A DNA stretch of 64,000 bases from Taibaiella koreensis (GTDB lineage Bacteria; Bacteroidota; Bacteroidia; Chitinophagales; Chitinophagaceae), in the NCBI RefSeq assembly GCF_003545715.1, contig NZ_QVNU01000001.1:930001-994000 (forward strand), given 5' to 3'. Below the pieces are notes generated by a model. That model was not told the DNA's origin and ran no database searches. It worked only from the letters and a program-made list of their open reading frames with translations. Below, in pieces: positions 25,400 to 34,825 of this stretch (position 1 is its first letter; each line of letters starts with the position of its first letter). The translations under genes were made by a program, and so were the position numbers.

Positions 25400-26311
25400 T
25401 CATTTGCTGAGAATAATGTTGTCCGAAGCCGTTTTTTCGCGGTGCAGGTGCCCTTCGATATCATCCGTTTCCTGCAGGCCGCCCTGGCGGTCCAGCAGGA
25501 AGGTCTTGTAGCCTTTTTGCCGCAGCATAGTAACGGCGTTCCGGTGCCCTGTATTGTCCCGTTCGGGCGCGAGGTATTCCATGGCGATCATGGGGCTGTT
25601 CTGTTCAAAGAAAGTCAAACCTCCTTTGATCACCTTCAGCTCTGCGCCTTCCACATCGATCTTGATGATGGCAGGACGGAAACCATCGCTGGTAAGCTCA
25701 TTAACGGTGGTAGCCGGCACTACCGTCTGTTGCGGCTTAAACCCTGCAAACCATTTTTCTTCCTTGAATTGTTCAATATCGATCGCATTGTATTCGGAGA
25801 ACAGGTTGGGGAATTCGTAAAATGTAATCTCCCCCGGTTCGTCGGCGATCGCCTTGCGGATGACAGTAATATTGCTGCTGCCCGTACAATTACGGGAAAG
25901 TATGGCGTGGGTGCGGCCGGCCGGCTCAAGGGCCAGTACTTTTCCTGATGGGCCGGTCAGGTCCGAGGCGATCAATGAAAAGTAACCGTAATGGGCGCCG
26001 ATATCGAGGAAATGCTGTCCCGGCTCAAGGTTGCGGATGAGAAAACGGGCGAGCCTTATTTCTGAATCATGCGATTTGCCGCCGGTAAGGTAGATATCGG
26101 TCGAGGAGGGCAGCACTATGGTCATTTCCCGTCCATTGAACAGTCGGGTTCTCTTTTCCTTCTCCTTACGCGACCGCGGATAAATAAAATCCTTAAAGAG
26201 AATGGCCGACAGGTACCGGTACGGATGATGCAGCAAACGGCCGGCCCTTGATGTTTGGGCTAACCGTTCCACTTCCTTCAATTGTTCCAGCATGTCTTCT
26301 TTTAAACCCAT
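25400..26311 (-). CDS. FkbM family methyltransferase
   Basis: A 303-residue cytoplasmic methyltransferase. SAM motif I is FLDIGAHYGYFSL, and the FkbM signature IKIDVEGAELKVIKGG is clear, followed by AMEYLAPE. FkbM enzymes often O-methylate sugars or polyketides. The position just upstream of the Wzz-like and ligase genes (45 bp gap) suggests it modifies a surface glycan. The substrate is not known. Confidence 0.85.
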   Translation of the reverse strand: MGLKEDMLEQLKEVERLAQTSRAGRLLHHPYRYLSAILFKDFIYPRSRKEKEKRTRLFNGREMTIVLPSSTDIYLTGGKSHDSEIRLARFLIRNLEPGQHFLDIGAHYGYFSLIASDLTGPSGKVLALEPAGRTHAILSRNCTGSSNITVIRKAIADEPGEITFYEFPNLFSEYNAIDIEQFKEEKWFAGFKPQQTVVPATTVNELTSDGFRPAIIKIDVEGAELKVIKGGLTFFEQNSPMIAMEYLAPERDNTGHRNAVTMLRQKGYKTFLLDRQGGLQETDDIEGHLHREKTASDNIILSK

Positions 26312-26343
26312 CCGCGTTTGCCCCTTAAATTTTTTTCAGAATA

Positions 26344-27417
26344 TTATACACTTTCGCCGGCCTTCATTTTTTCCGAATTCTCGGCAAACTGCAGCGCTTC
26401 CACCATTTCCCCTATATCGCCGTTCATAAAATCGTCCAGGGAATAAATGGTCATATTGATCCGGTGGTCGGTAATACGGCCCTGCGGATAGTTGTAGGTA
26501 CGGATCTTGGCCGAGCGGTCGCCTGTGCTCACGAGGCTTTTCCTCCGGCTGGAAATGGCTTCTTCATGCTTCCGTACTTCTTCTTCATATAGCTTGGTAC
26601 GCAGCATCTGCATGGCCTTCTCCCGGTTGCCCAGCTGAGTGCGCTCCGTTTGACAGATCACGACGGTGCCGGTTGGAATATGCGTCAATTGTACTTTTGT
26701 CTCGACCTTGTTCACGTTCTGGCCACCGGAACCGCCGCTTCGCGAGGTTTCCATTTTTACGTCGCTTTCCCTCAGTTCAAAGTCGATCTCCTCCGCTTCG
26801 GGCATTACTGCAACGGTAGCGGCAGAGGTATGCACACGGCCGCTGGCCTCGGTTGCCGGTACCCGTTGTACGCGATGGACGCCGCTTTCAAATTTCAGTG
26901 TGCCGTAAACATCCTCGCCGGTTACTTCCAGCTGTATTTCTTTGTAGCCGCCTACCGTGCCTTCGGCTTCGGAAAGCAGGGCTATTTTCCATCCCTTTTT
27001 TTCACAATAGCGCATATACATACGCAGCAGGTCGCCGGCAAATATGCTGGCCTCATCGCCGCCGGTGCCGGCCCTGATCTCCATGATCGCATTCTTCTCG
27101 TCCTGGGGATCTTTGGGGATCAGCAGCTGGCGGATGCTGCCTTCCAGGCGCTCCTTGTCTGTTTCAAGCTGCTCCAGGTCTTCCTTGGCCATGGACCGCA
27201 GGTCTTCGTCGCTTTCCGTAGCCAGCACTTCCTTGCCAAATGCAATCGCATCGAGGCAGTTGCGGTATCGGTTATATTCGTTCACAATAGGCTCCAGCTT
27301 CCGGTATTCTTTGGATACCTGGGTGAAGCGCTTATTGTCGCTTACGATCTCGGGATTGGTCAAAGCTACCCCCAGATCTGTAAACCGGGCCTTTATAGCT
27401 TCTAGTTTTTCTATCAT
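26344..27417 (-). CDS. prfA: Peptide chain release factor 1
   Basis: A 357-residue class I release factor that reads UAA and UAG and triggers peptide release. The anticodon-like tripeptide region is in [18 protein letters not shown] (PAT as in RF1), and the catalytic GGQ is in [12 protein letters not shown]. Length is normal. The start is the ATG at 27417; an in-frame extension to 27483 adds non-family residues and crosses a terminator. The FkbM gene follows 32 bp downstream on the same strand, so prfA may share a transcript with the glycan genes. Confidence 0.96.
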   Translation of the reverse strand: MIEKLEAIKARFTDLGVALTNPEIVSDNKRFTQVSKEYRKLEPIVNEYNRYRNCLDAIAFGKEVLATESDEDLRSMAKEDLEQLETDKERLEGSIRQLLIPKDPQDEKNAIMEIRAGTGGDEASIFAGDLLRMYMRYCEKKGWKIALLSEAEGTVGGYKEIQLEVTGEDVYGTLKFESGVHRVQRVPATEASGRVHTSAATVAVMPEAEEIDFELRESDVKMETSRSGGSGGQNVNKVETKVQLTHIPTGTVVICQTERTQLGNREKAMQMLRTKLYEEEVRKHEEAISSRRKSLVSTGDRSAKIRTYNYPQGRITDHRINMTIYSLDDFMNGDIGEMVEALQFAENSEKMKAGESV

Positions 27418-27464
27418 AATAAAAGTGCGCGAATTTAAGCATATTAAATGTGATTTGGTAAAAT

Positions 27465-27494
27465 AAAAAGACGCAGTAAGCACCGCGTCTTTTT
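27465..27494 (-). terminator. Intrinsic terminator of the T9SS gene at 27535
   Basis: A perfect 10-bp stem (AAAAAGACGC with its complement) whose arms supply T runs on both strands, so it can act in either direction. It lies 40 bp past the stop at 27535 and upstream of prfA. Confidence 0.8.
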
Positions 27495-27534
27495 GGAAAT
27501 TGTCCGGAAACCTGGCGTTAAGCGATAGATTGGT

Positions 27535-29205
27535 CTAATGCCTGGATAGCTTTATAGTCTTGCTCTGCCCGTTGGCTACTTGCGTAATTTTCAAGAAGAA
27601 AATATTTCCAGGTAGCGCGGTGGCCGCACGTTCCAGTTGCGGGTTGATATCGTCTATGGTGCCTTGCCATTGATGCAGCTGACGGCCGTTGATATCGGTG
27701 AGGCTTACTTCCATAGTTTGCTTGCGGCTGGTTTCATTAACCGTAAGCCTTAGGCTATTGGTAAAAGGATTGGGATACGCTTGCACTGTCCAGGCTTGTT
27801 CCTGCTGTTGCGCGATGCCGTTAGCAGCCGGCGCCGGCCGGTAGCCATAGTTGTACCAAGGTACCCATTTGTAGTAAAGTGTATAGTAGAAGTTCATCGG
27901 GTCGGGATTAATGCCGCTGAAGGCGAAGAACATTTCCGATGTTTTGTCATTCTGCGTGCTCATGGTCACAATCGGCGACTGTTGCGGAATAGTAGGATCG
28001 CGGTCAATGATCCAGTAGTCTGTACTGAACGGCGCGCCATCGTTCCGCAGGCGAAGGCCGAGGAAGTCATTGTCGCCCAGGGCAGGATCTTCCATGGTTT
28101 TGTTCCAGGCAAAATTAATGCTGGTTCCCTGTGGATCATAAGCTACGGCGGGCAGAATAGGCGCTCCGCTTACATTAAAAGACATGTTGAGGTTGCCCAG
28201 CGAGCCATCGTTAAGCACATCGTGCTGTACCGCCGGTGTAATGCTGTAAGCTCTTCGGCCGGTAATGATCCGGGATTGGGCATCGGGTGTCGGCGGAAAA
28301 TAAGGGTACGTCGCCGGCGTGTATTCGTTGATCACATAGCTCCAGTCGTCGGTGCCAGGCTGGTGATCGGGACAGTCGATCCTGGGACGGCTGTAGCGGA
28401 AAGTAGCAGTAGCTGATGAGGTGTTGAGCACATCTTCGATCAGCGGCGTTACCATGGGCGGGCAATTGGTAAATACTTCCTCGAAGGGCAGGGTAGATTC
28501 CACCACCTGGGTATAGTCGGACCGCAGGTAAGTGAAGTGTAAGGTAAGGCCATCGTAGGCAGTACCGCCGTGCCCGATAGCGATATCGGGCTCCAGGTAC
28601 TTAATGCCAAGAGGGTTCAGCGTATTGCTGCAGCCGAGCATTACACCGGCATCGGTGTGGGCGGCCATGGCATGAATATAGCCGTCGCCATCCCAGGTCA
28701 CAGCAAATCTGTTCATCTCATGACCGTCGATACTGATGCTACCCGTGTTTAAATTGGACAGCGGATAAGTAAAGTAGGGTGTGATGCCGAATTGGTTCCA
28801 GAAGTAGAAATCCAGGAAATGGCCGTTATTGTTGTGATAGGCCACTACGATCAGGTTCTGGTTCATCGATCCGTCGTGGACAATAGCGACATCCACGGCG
28901 CTGGCGCCGCTATACTGGCTGGGGGAAAAGGTGCCCTGATCCAGTATATTGCCCGGGTTGGCGCTTTCTTTACGTACCCAGCCGATGCCGCCGGCCTGGT
29001 TCCACGAATAAACATAAAGGTCGCTTACAGCGTCGGGGTACTGGACGCCGCCATACGAATAGGCGCCCAGGTAACTTACATGCGCTACGACGCCGGGAGG
29101 TGCAGGGCATTGTACATCGGTGAAGGACGAATTAAGGAATTGGGCCTGCGCAGGTTGCAGCAAGGCTACAGCGGCCGTAAGCAGTGATAGAATTGTTTTT
29201 TTCAT
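27535..29205 (-). CDS. T9SS type-A secreted protein of unknown function
   Basis: A 556-residue exported protein. A signal peptide (about 1-21, PAQAQ) precedes a long beta-rich domain (about 25-460) with repeated short strands and aromatic turns, which could be a beta-propeller (for example VDVAIVHDGS, FAVTWDGDGYIHAMAA, VAYDPQGTSINFAW). A type A T9SS sorting domain closes it (about 475-556; YPNPFTNSLRL near its start, ending TIKLSRH). I do not recognise the central domain. It has its own terminator. It probably acts on the cell surface or as a released protein. Confidence 0.75.
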   Translation of the reverse strand: MKKTILSLLTAAVALLQPAQAQFLNSSFTDVQCPAPPGVVAHVSYLGAYSYGGVQYPDAVSDLYVYSWNQAGGIGWVRKESANPGNILDQGTFSPSQYSGASAVDVAIVHDGSMNQNLIVVAYHNNNGHFLDFYFWNQFGITPYFTYPLSNLNTGSISIDGHEMNRFAVTWDGDGYIHAMAAHTDAGVMLGCSNTLNPLGIKYLEPDIAIGHGGTAYDGLTLHFTYLRSDYTQVVESTLPFEEVFTNCPPMVTPLIEDVLNTSSATATFRYSRPRIDCPDHQPGTDDWSYVINEYTPATYPYFPPTPDAQSRIITGRRAYSITPAVQHDVLNDGSLGNLNMSFNVSGAPILPAVAYDPQGTSINFAWNKTMEDPALGDNDFLGLRLRNDGAPFSTDYWIIDRDPTIPQQSPIVTMSTQNDKTSEMFFAFSGINPDPMNFYYTLYYKWVPWYNYGYRPAPAANGIAQQQEQAWTVQAYPNPFTNSLRLTVNETSRKQTMEVSLTDINGRQLHQWQGTIDDINPQLERAATALPGNIFFLKITQVANGQSKTIKLSRH

Positions 29206-29337
29206 GCTTTTTTAGTTTGGTTGTTGGATTGGTGGTTAAAAAGCAGTTTCCGGACAGGAGCATAAATTTAATTTTCTTATTTCATTTTTTCTTTTTTTAA
29301 TGTGACTATTTTATTCTTCAAGTGACTGAGATAATGC

Positions 29338-29381
29338 ATAAAAAAGTGCGGCCCGGCAATTGCCGGGCCGCACTTTTTTAT
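29338..29381 (-). terminator. 44-bp perfect palindromic terminator, copy 1
   Basis: A perfect palindrome centred between 29359 and 29360; its arms run from A/T-rich ends into GTGCGGCCCGGCAA. It gives a very stable hairpin with T runs on both strands. It starts 10 bp after the stop at 29392. The same palindrome lies after the next paralogue (33693-33736). Confidence 0.9.
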
Positions 29382-30470
29382 GGTTAATGTTTTACCGTAT
29401 GAGGGTTACATTTCCTTCCTGGGTAAATATTTCGCCGCTATCGGTTACGGCTTCAATGATGTAGATGTAGACGCCCATGGGCAATACCTTGCCGTCCTTG
29501 GTGCCGTCCCATCCTTCGTCGATATTGGCGCTGGTATATACCTTATTGCCCCAGCGGTTGAAGATGGTAAAGTTCTTCAGTTGGGCAATACCACGTTTGG
29601 CCGGTTTGAATACCTTGTTGTTGCCGGCCGGAGCAAAGGCATTGGGCATATCGATCACGGTCTTTTTAACCAGCACGTCCATCGAATCTTTGATCATACA
29701 ACCATGCTCGGTGCTGGCCGTTACAAAGTAGCGGGTCCTTACCGCCGGGCTTATCAGCGGGTCGGCAATATTGGTGGCGCTGAGGCCCGATGGGGGGAAC
29801 CAGGTGAAGTACATGCAGTTGGTTCCCGGCTCTACATGGTATTGCTCTCCGGGATACACGGTCACGCTGTCGGGCAGGTTGAGCATCGCCTGGGAATATA
29901 CCTGTACGGAAACCTGCTCGGTATCGGCACAGTTGTGCACGTCTTTGATCAGCACGGTATAGTCGGTAGAGGTAAGCGGGGTGGCCAGCGGAGACGCGGC
30001 GCTGGAGTCGGAGAGTCCATATGCGGGGCTCCAGGTATAGGATACACCACCGGTAGCCCAAAGCTGTGCCTGGCCTCCGGGACAATAGCCGGTATCGGCC
30101 GTAGCGGCCCCGAAGGCTCCGGGATATACGGTCAGGGTAATGCTGTCCTGGTCGGCGCAGCCGATGGGCGTTTGGACCTGCAGGGTATAGGTAATGGTGG
30201 TATCGGCGCTCAGGTGTGTATTGGGTCCATTGGGATTGCTGAGGTTAGGCGTAGCCGGTACCCATTGGTAAATATAGTCGTTGCGGAACGGCGTGATGCT
30301 CGATTCCAGCGCCACATCGGTCCATTGACAGGCATCCTTATCGGGCCCCAGGTCGAGCTTGGGGATATAGTGCATATCAAAGCTGATGATCACCGAAGTA
30401 TCGGGACAGTCGGGATACGAAGCGGTAAGTGTATAAATATTGGGCTGGTTGATGGTGATCACCGGCTGCA
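29338..30470 (-). repeat. Copy 1 of a ~1.13-kb near-identical block (terminator plus gene 3' end)
   Basis: Matches 33693-34825 at a constant offset of 4,355 bp with about a dozen substitutions visible by eye, so about 99% identity. Past 30470 the two genes diverge. The block includes the palindromic terminator, the sorting domain and the Ig-like domains before it. Confidence 0.9.
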
Positions 30471-33366
30471 GTGCTGTGGTATCGCTAACCCCTGTAGCGG
30501 GCGACCAGTTATAGGTATAGCCGTTGGTACCGATAGCGACAATGGGTACAACGGCGCCCTGGCAGACGACCGTATCATTGGTGACGATATCGAGCACCCT
30601 GGGCCGGAGATCGATATGCACCGTATCCGTCGACGAAAAACCACATATGCCGGGTATCGTATCCTTAACCATTACCCAATAGCGGTTGCTCACTGTAGGA
30701 TCAACCGAGATATTGGCCTGGTTAGACGGGCTGAGGATGCCTGTAGCAGGGCCCCACTGAATGATGTTGTTGGGGGAAGGGTTATGGATGGTTACACCGA
30801 TATTGATCGCCTGCTGGTAGCTGCAGACCGTCGTATCCTTGACCGTTATGTTTGGCAGCTCGGTATGCAGCACCGTGATGGTCATGTAGGCCGTATCGTC
30901 GGTAATGCAGGAGGTATCATTATTGGCGTGCAGCGAAAGGGTATAGACGCCGGGCACGGTATAGGTATGTGAAGGCGTGGGAAGGTTGCTGGTAGCACTT
31001 CCGTCGCCGAAATCCCAGGTGTAATTCTCCGCGGCCACCGAGTTGTTGATCAGGTGAATGGTATAGGGCGCGCAGCCTGAATCGTTGCCGTTAACGGTGG
31101 GGTCAAGCTGGAAGTTGGAGTTCACACCGGAAGCCTCAAAGTTGAACTTAAAGCTCAGGATATCCTGGCCTGAGGTTTGCTTGAACTGTGAGAAGCTGTT
31201 GGGTGTGGGCCCCGGATAAGGGGTTGTGGAGCTGGCGGGTGTGGCCTGGCAAATAGAGTGATAAACGATACCATTGGGATCCAGACGGTGTGAGCCTATA
31301 TGAGAGTGGTCGCCGCTGACACCAAAGTAGGACCCGAACAGCAGGTCGCCGAAATTAGGCGTCATCGCACAGAACCAGAATGAGGCCGTATTGGTCTGAT
31401 AGGCATCGTTGGATAAAGGCATACCGGCCACGGCGCTAAAGCCCGCAACATAGATGTTCCGGCATATATCCACCAGGAAGGCGGATGGGAAGAAGCGGCT
31501 GAAGCCCGATTGCGGGTTGCCTACTCGGGTCGACAGCAGGGAAGCGGTAAGGCCGGGATTGAGCTTGTCGACAAACACGTCGCCGTCGGCAGTGCCTACC
31601 CATGCACTGGGCGATATCGGGTAGTTACCGGTCGTTCTGCCTAGTACAAAAACGTTATCGCTTTCATCGACTTGCAGGTTTACCGCCTGATCCACATTAT
31701 CGGTACCCACGTATGTGGTCTGGATCAGGGCTCCGGTGTTGGGGTTTATGAGGGCTACGAAGCCATCATAAGTGCCACCGGGCGCAGTGGCTATCATACC
31801 GCCAGTTGTTCCGGGAAAGTTGGTGCTGTTGGTAATGCCGCTTACCAGCAGGTTGCCGGCATTGTTAAATATAATGGCGGTTGGCCCCTCATTGCCACTG
31901 CCGCCCAGGTAGGAGCTGTACAAGAGGCTGCTGCAGGTAGGGTTCAGCTTAAAGATGACACCGTCGAGCGTACCGGTGCCGGCATTTGCCGCCTGCTGCG
32001 CTCCGGGCGTTACCGGGAAGTCGGTAGAATTAGTATTGCCTACACACCAGATATTGCCGGCGGCGTCGAAGGTGAGCTCCAATGGACTGGAAGTAGAGCT
32101 GTTATTGAGGTCGACGGTCGAGGGCGTACCGGTGAAAGTGTATTGCTGCGATTCGATACCGGCGCCGCCCATCAGGGTGCCACCGACCAGGGTGCTGCCA
32201 TCGGCCGACAGGTGAGAGACGAATATATCCCAGGAACCGGACAGGGTATTGTCGTAACAGCCCGGTGACGTAGGGAAGTTGGCCGATTGCGTACAGCCAA
32301 CCACTACCAGCTCATTGTTATCGTTAACCTTCATCGCGTGCGGGTATTCCTGGCTGGTGCCCCCTAGATAGGTGGAATAGATAAGGGTGTTGCCGGTCGC
32401 GTTATATTTATTGATAGCTGCCTCATGGCCGCCGCCTGCCCAGTTTTCCTGGTAGGCGCCGCTGGTGGTGGGCCAGCCTGTACTCCAGGAGTCGGCGCCG
32501 GCATAAAGGTTGCCGGCCGCATCGTAGGTAGTACAATAGCTATAGTTATTGGTATTGGTACCACCACTATAGGTAGCAAACACCAGCACCGGATCAATGA
32601 TCAGCGGCTGGCTGGCATCGTAGCCGGCGGGAAACGTAAAGCTGAGCTTGCCATTAGTGAGCTTGTAGCGGGAAGCTACCGGAACTTCACGGCCATTGAT
32701 CAGCTGGTAAGAGTAGGGGGCTTGCTCCACAATCTCATTCACAGAAGTCCTGATGCGCAAATTGCCTTCGGCGGTCAGCTCGGGAACCACACCTTCATAA
32801 GTCATAGCAATAGCGTCGGGATTGGCCCCGGGCGCTACAATGAAATCATATTTCGCATTATTGTTCTTTGAATAAACGGCCATATCGATACCCTGGTAGA
32901 TATCTTTATGAACTACTTTCCCGAAAAGGCCTACATGGCCGGCCCAATTTACGCTATTGTTGCCAATCAGATAGTTATGGTAATAGCTTCTGGGGCTTTC
33001 CGAATTGAATTGCGTGGACAAATTGGCTCCGCTGAACTTCACCTTATAGGCATGGTGCCGGATGATCTCATTCTTTACATCCTTTTTCTCATCATGCCAC
33101 ATCCGGTGAACCCGCTCCATATCCTCCATGCTTACATAGTTAAATACAAAGCCCTCATTGGTAAGGAACATGGCGCCTCCGGGAATGTCGGCTTTGAACC
33201 GGGCTTCCTGATTCCATTGGCCCTTGTTCTCAATAAAGTCCAATCCTTCCTTTTTTGGAGCAGGCACCGTCCCTGGCACAGGGTGTCTCCCCCTCGCAGA
33301 GGCCAATACCCCGGCAAAAAGAAGAAACAATAAGGGAAGTGCAATTTTGTAGTTAGTACGATTCAT
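29392..33366 (-). CDS. Giant T9SS type-B surface protein 1 (DUF7948, SBBP propeller, PKD)
   Basis: A 1,324-residue exported protein. Order: signal peptide (about 1-24); DUF7948-type domain opening with LDFIENKGQWNQEARF (about 42-270); SBBP-type repeats likely forming a beta-propeller (about 270-730; motifs such as STYLGG, DAAGNIWCVG, NSTDFPVTPGA); one PKD domain (YTWDFGDGS); Ig-like domains with YTWSPA-type motifs; and the gliding-motility sorting domain (IDMPNAFAPAG to EGNVTLIR). Proteins of this build are exported by T9SS and are thought to be adhesin-like. First of three tandem paralogues on the minus strand. A -7-like TATTTTTG lies about 20 bp upstream of the start. Confidence 0.85.
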   Translation of the reverse strand: MNRTNYKIALPLLFLLFAGVLASARGRHPVPGTVPAPKKEGLDFIENKGQWNQEARFKADIPGGAMFLTNEGFVFNYVSMEDMERVHRMWHDEKKDVKNEIIRHHAYKVKFSGANLSTQFNSESPRSYYHNYLIGNNSVNWAGHVGLFGKVVHKDIYQGIDMAVYSKNNNAKYDFIVAPGANPDAIAMTYEGVVPELTAEGNLRIRTSVNEIVEQAPYSYQLINGREVPVASRYKLTNGKLSFTFPAGYDASQPLIIDPVLVFATYSGGTNTNNYSYCTTYDAAGNLYAGADSWSTGWPTTSGAYQENWAGGGHEAAINKYNATGNTLIYSTYLGGTSQEYPHAMKVNDNNELVVVGCTQSANFPTSPGCYDNTLSGSWDIFVSHLSADGSTLVGGTLMGGAGIESQQYTFTGTPSTVDLNNSSTSSPLELTFDAAGNIWCVGNTNSTDFPVTPGAQQAANAGTGTLDGVIFKLNPTCSSLLYSSYLGGSGNEGPTAIIFNNAGNLLVSGITNSTNFPGTTGGMIATAPGGTYDGFVALINPNTGALIQTTYVGTDNVDQAVNLQVDESDNVFVLGRTTGNYPISPSAWVGTADGDVFVDKLNPGLTASLLSTRVGNPQSGFSRFFPSAFLVDICRNIYVAGFSAVAGMPLSNDAYQTNTASFWFCAMTPNFGDLLFGSYFGVSGDHSHIGSHRLDPNGIVYHSICQATPASSTTPYPGPTPNSFSQFKQTSGQDILSFKFNFEASGVNSNFQLDPTVNGNDSGCAPYTIHLINNSVAAENYTWDFGDGSATSNLPTPSHTYTVPGVYTLSLHANNDTSCITDDTAYMTITVLHTELPNITVKDTTVCSYQQAINIGVTIHNPSPNNIIQWGPATGILSPSNQANISVDPTVSNRYWVMVKDTIPGICGFSSTDTVHIDLRPRVLDIVTNDTVVCQGAVVPIVAIGTNGYTYNWSPATGVSDTTALQPVITINQPNIYTLTASYPDCPDTSVIISFDMHYIPKLDLGPDKDACQWTDVALESSITPFRNDYIYQWVPATPNLSNPNGPNTHLSADTTITYTLQVQTPIGCADQDSITLTVYPGAFGAATADTGYCPGGQAQLWATGGVSYTWSPAYGLSDSSAASPLATPLTSTDYTVLIKDVHNCADTEQVSVQVYSQAMLNLPDSVTVYPGEQYHVEPGTNCMYFTWFPPSGLSATNIADPLISPAVRTRYFVTASTEHGCMIKDSMDVLVKKTVIDMPNAFAPAGNNKVFKPAKRGIAQLKNFTIFNRWGNKVYTSANIDEGWDGTKDGKVLPMGVYIYIIEAVTDSGEIFTQEGNVTLIR

Positions 33367-33658
33367 TGGTTAGCTTTTAACAAAAATAGTAGTGCAATAT
33401 AATAAAAAAAAAGACATGAAGCGGCTCCGAAAGAGTTGGTTTGGACACTGATGTGAGGGGGTATTTAATGTTTGCTGACTATGTCGATACAGGAAACAAA
33501 ACATCCGCTGGTCCTTGAGCCTGTCGAAAGGACAACGATGCAACGGTGCTTCGACAGGCTCAGCAACCGGGATTAGGACAATGTCGTGCAATGTTTCCTA
33601 CATCGACATACTCAGGTAATGTTTTTACAACTGTTACGGTCACGGAATAAAGTATCAT
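33367..33658. other. Gene-free gap containing a REP-like inverted element
   Basis: The gap between the first two giant paralogues holds the promoter of the gene starting at 33366, an inverted-repeat element (33480-33610) and, just beyond, two terminators of the upstream gene. No credible gene is present. Confidence 0.6.
33480..33610. repeat. 131-bp REP/MITE-like inverted-repeat element
   Basis: The ends are 18-bp inverted repeats with two mismatches (33480-33497 and 33593-33610, TATGTCGAT-N2-AGGAAAC form). Inside, the 13-mer TTCGACAGGCTCA occurs in inverted orientation (complement around 33518-33530, direct at 33550-33562). The core resembles repetitive extragenic palindromes found in many genomes. 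It encodes nothing. Confidence 0.65.
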
Positions 33659-33690
33659 TAAAAAAAGACCGGTGCTCAAAAGCCGGTCTT
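33659..33690 (-). terminator. Second terminator in tandem
   Basis: An 8-bp stem (AAGACCGG, 33665-33672, with its complement 33683-33690) followed on the minus strand by a T run. It lies directly beyond the palindromic terminator at 33693-33736, giving two terminators in a row. Confidence 0.75.
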
Positions 33691-33692
33691 CT

Positions 33693-33736
33693 ATAAAAAA
33701 GTGCGGCCCGGCAATTGCCGGGCCGCACTTTTTTAT
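33693..33736 (-). terminator. 44-bp perfect palindromic terminator, copy 2
   Basis: Identical to the palindrome at 29338-29381. It starts 10 bp after the stop at 33747, so position as well as sequence is conserved. Confidence 0.9.
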
Positions 33737-34825
33737 GGTTAATGTTTTACCGTATGAGGGTTACATTTCCTTCCTGGGTAAATATTTCGCCGCTATCGGT
33801 TACGGCTTCAATGATGTAGATGTAGACGCCCATGGGCAATACCTTGCCGTCCTTGGTGCCGTCCCATCCTTCGTCGATATTGGCGCTGGTATATACCTTA
33901 TTGCCCCAGCGGTTGAAGATGGTAAAGTTCTTCAGCTGGGCAATACCGCGTTTGGCCGGTTTGAATACCTTGTTGTTGCCGGCCGGAGCAAAGGCATTGG
34001 GCATATCGATCACGGTCTTTTTAACCAGCACGTCCATCGAATCTTTGATCATACAACCATGCTCGGTGCTGGCCGTTACAAAGTAGCGGGTCCTTACCGC
34101 CGGGCTTATCAGCGGGTCGGCAATATTGGTGGCGCTGAGGCCCGAAGGGGGGAACCAGGTGAAGTACATGCAGTTGGTACCCGGCTCTACATGGTATTGC
34201 TCTCCGGGATACACGGTCACGCTGTCGGGCAGGTTGAGCATCGCCTGGGAATATACCTGTACGGAAACCTGCTCGGTATCGGCACAGTTGTGCACGTCCT
34301 TGATCAGCACAGTATAGTCGGTAGAGGTAAGCGGGGTGGCCAGCGGAGACGCGGCGCTGGAGTCGGAGAGTCCATATGCGGGGCTCCAGGTATAGGATAC
34401 ACCGCCGGTAGCCCAAAGCTGTGCCTGGCCTCCGGGACAATAGCCGGTATCGGCCGTAGCGGCCCCGAAGGCTCCGGGATATACGGTCAGGGTAATGCTG
34501 TCCTGGTCGGCGCAGCCGATGGGCGTTTGGACCTGCAGGGTATAGGTAATGGTGGTATCGGCGCTCAGGTGTGTATTGGGTCCATTGGGATTGCTGAGGT
34601 TGGGCGTAGCCGGTACCCATTGGTAAATATAGTCGTTGCGGAACGGCGTGATGCTCGATTCCAGCGCCACATCGGTCCATTGACAGGCATCTTTATCGGG
34701 TCCCAGGTCGAGCTTGGGGATATAGTGCATATCAAAGCTGATGATCACCGAAGTATCGGGACAGTTGGGATACGAAGCGGTAAGTGTATAAATATTGGGC
34801 TGGTTGATGGTGATCACCGGCTGCA
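33693..34825 (-). repeat. Copy 2 of the ~1.13-kb near-identical block
   Basis: Partner of 29338-30470, offset 4,355 bp. Differences are scattered and mostly synonymous. Confidence 0.9.

Noticed and set aside
26344-27483. Longer prfA with 22 extra N-terminal residues
   Set aside because: The extension is not family-like and runs across the terminator hairpin of the upstream gene.
29380-30972. A long open frame antisense to giant paralogue 1 (and its copy at 33672-34991)
   Set aside because: It duplicates only because the sense gene does. Its translation is Gly/Ile/His-rich with no recognisable domain.
33370-33591. A 73-codon minus-strand frame between giant paralogues
   Set aside because: It runs across the REP-like inverted element; its sequence is explained by that repeat.
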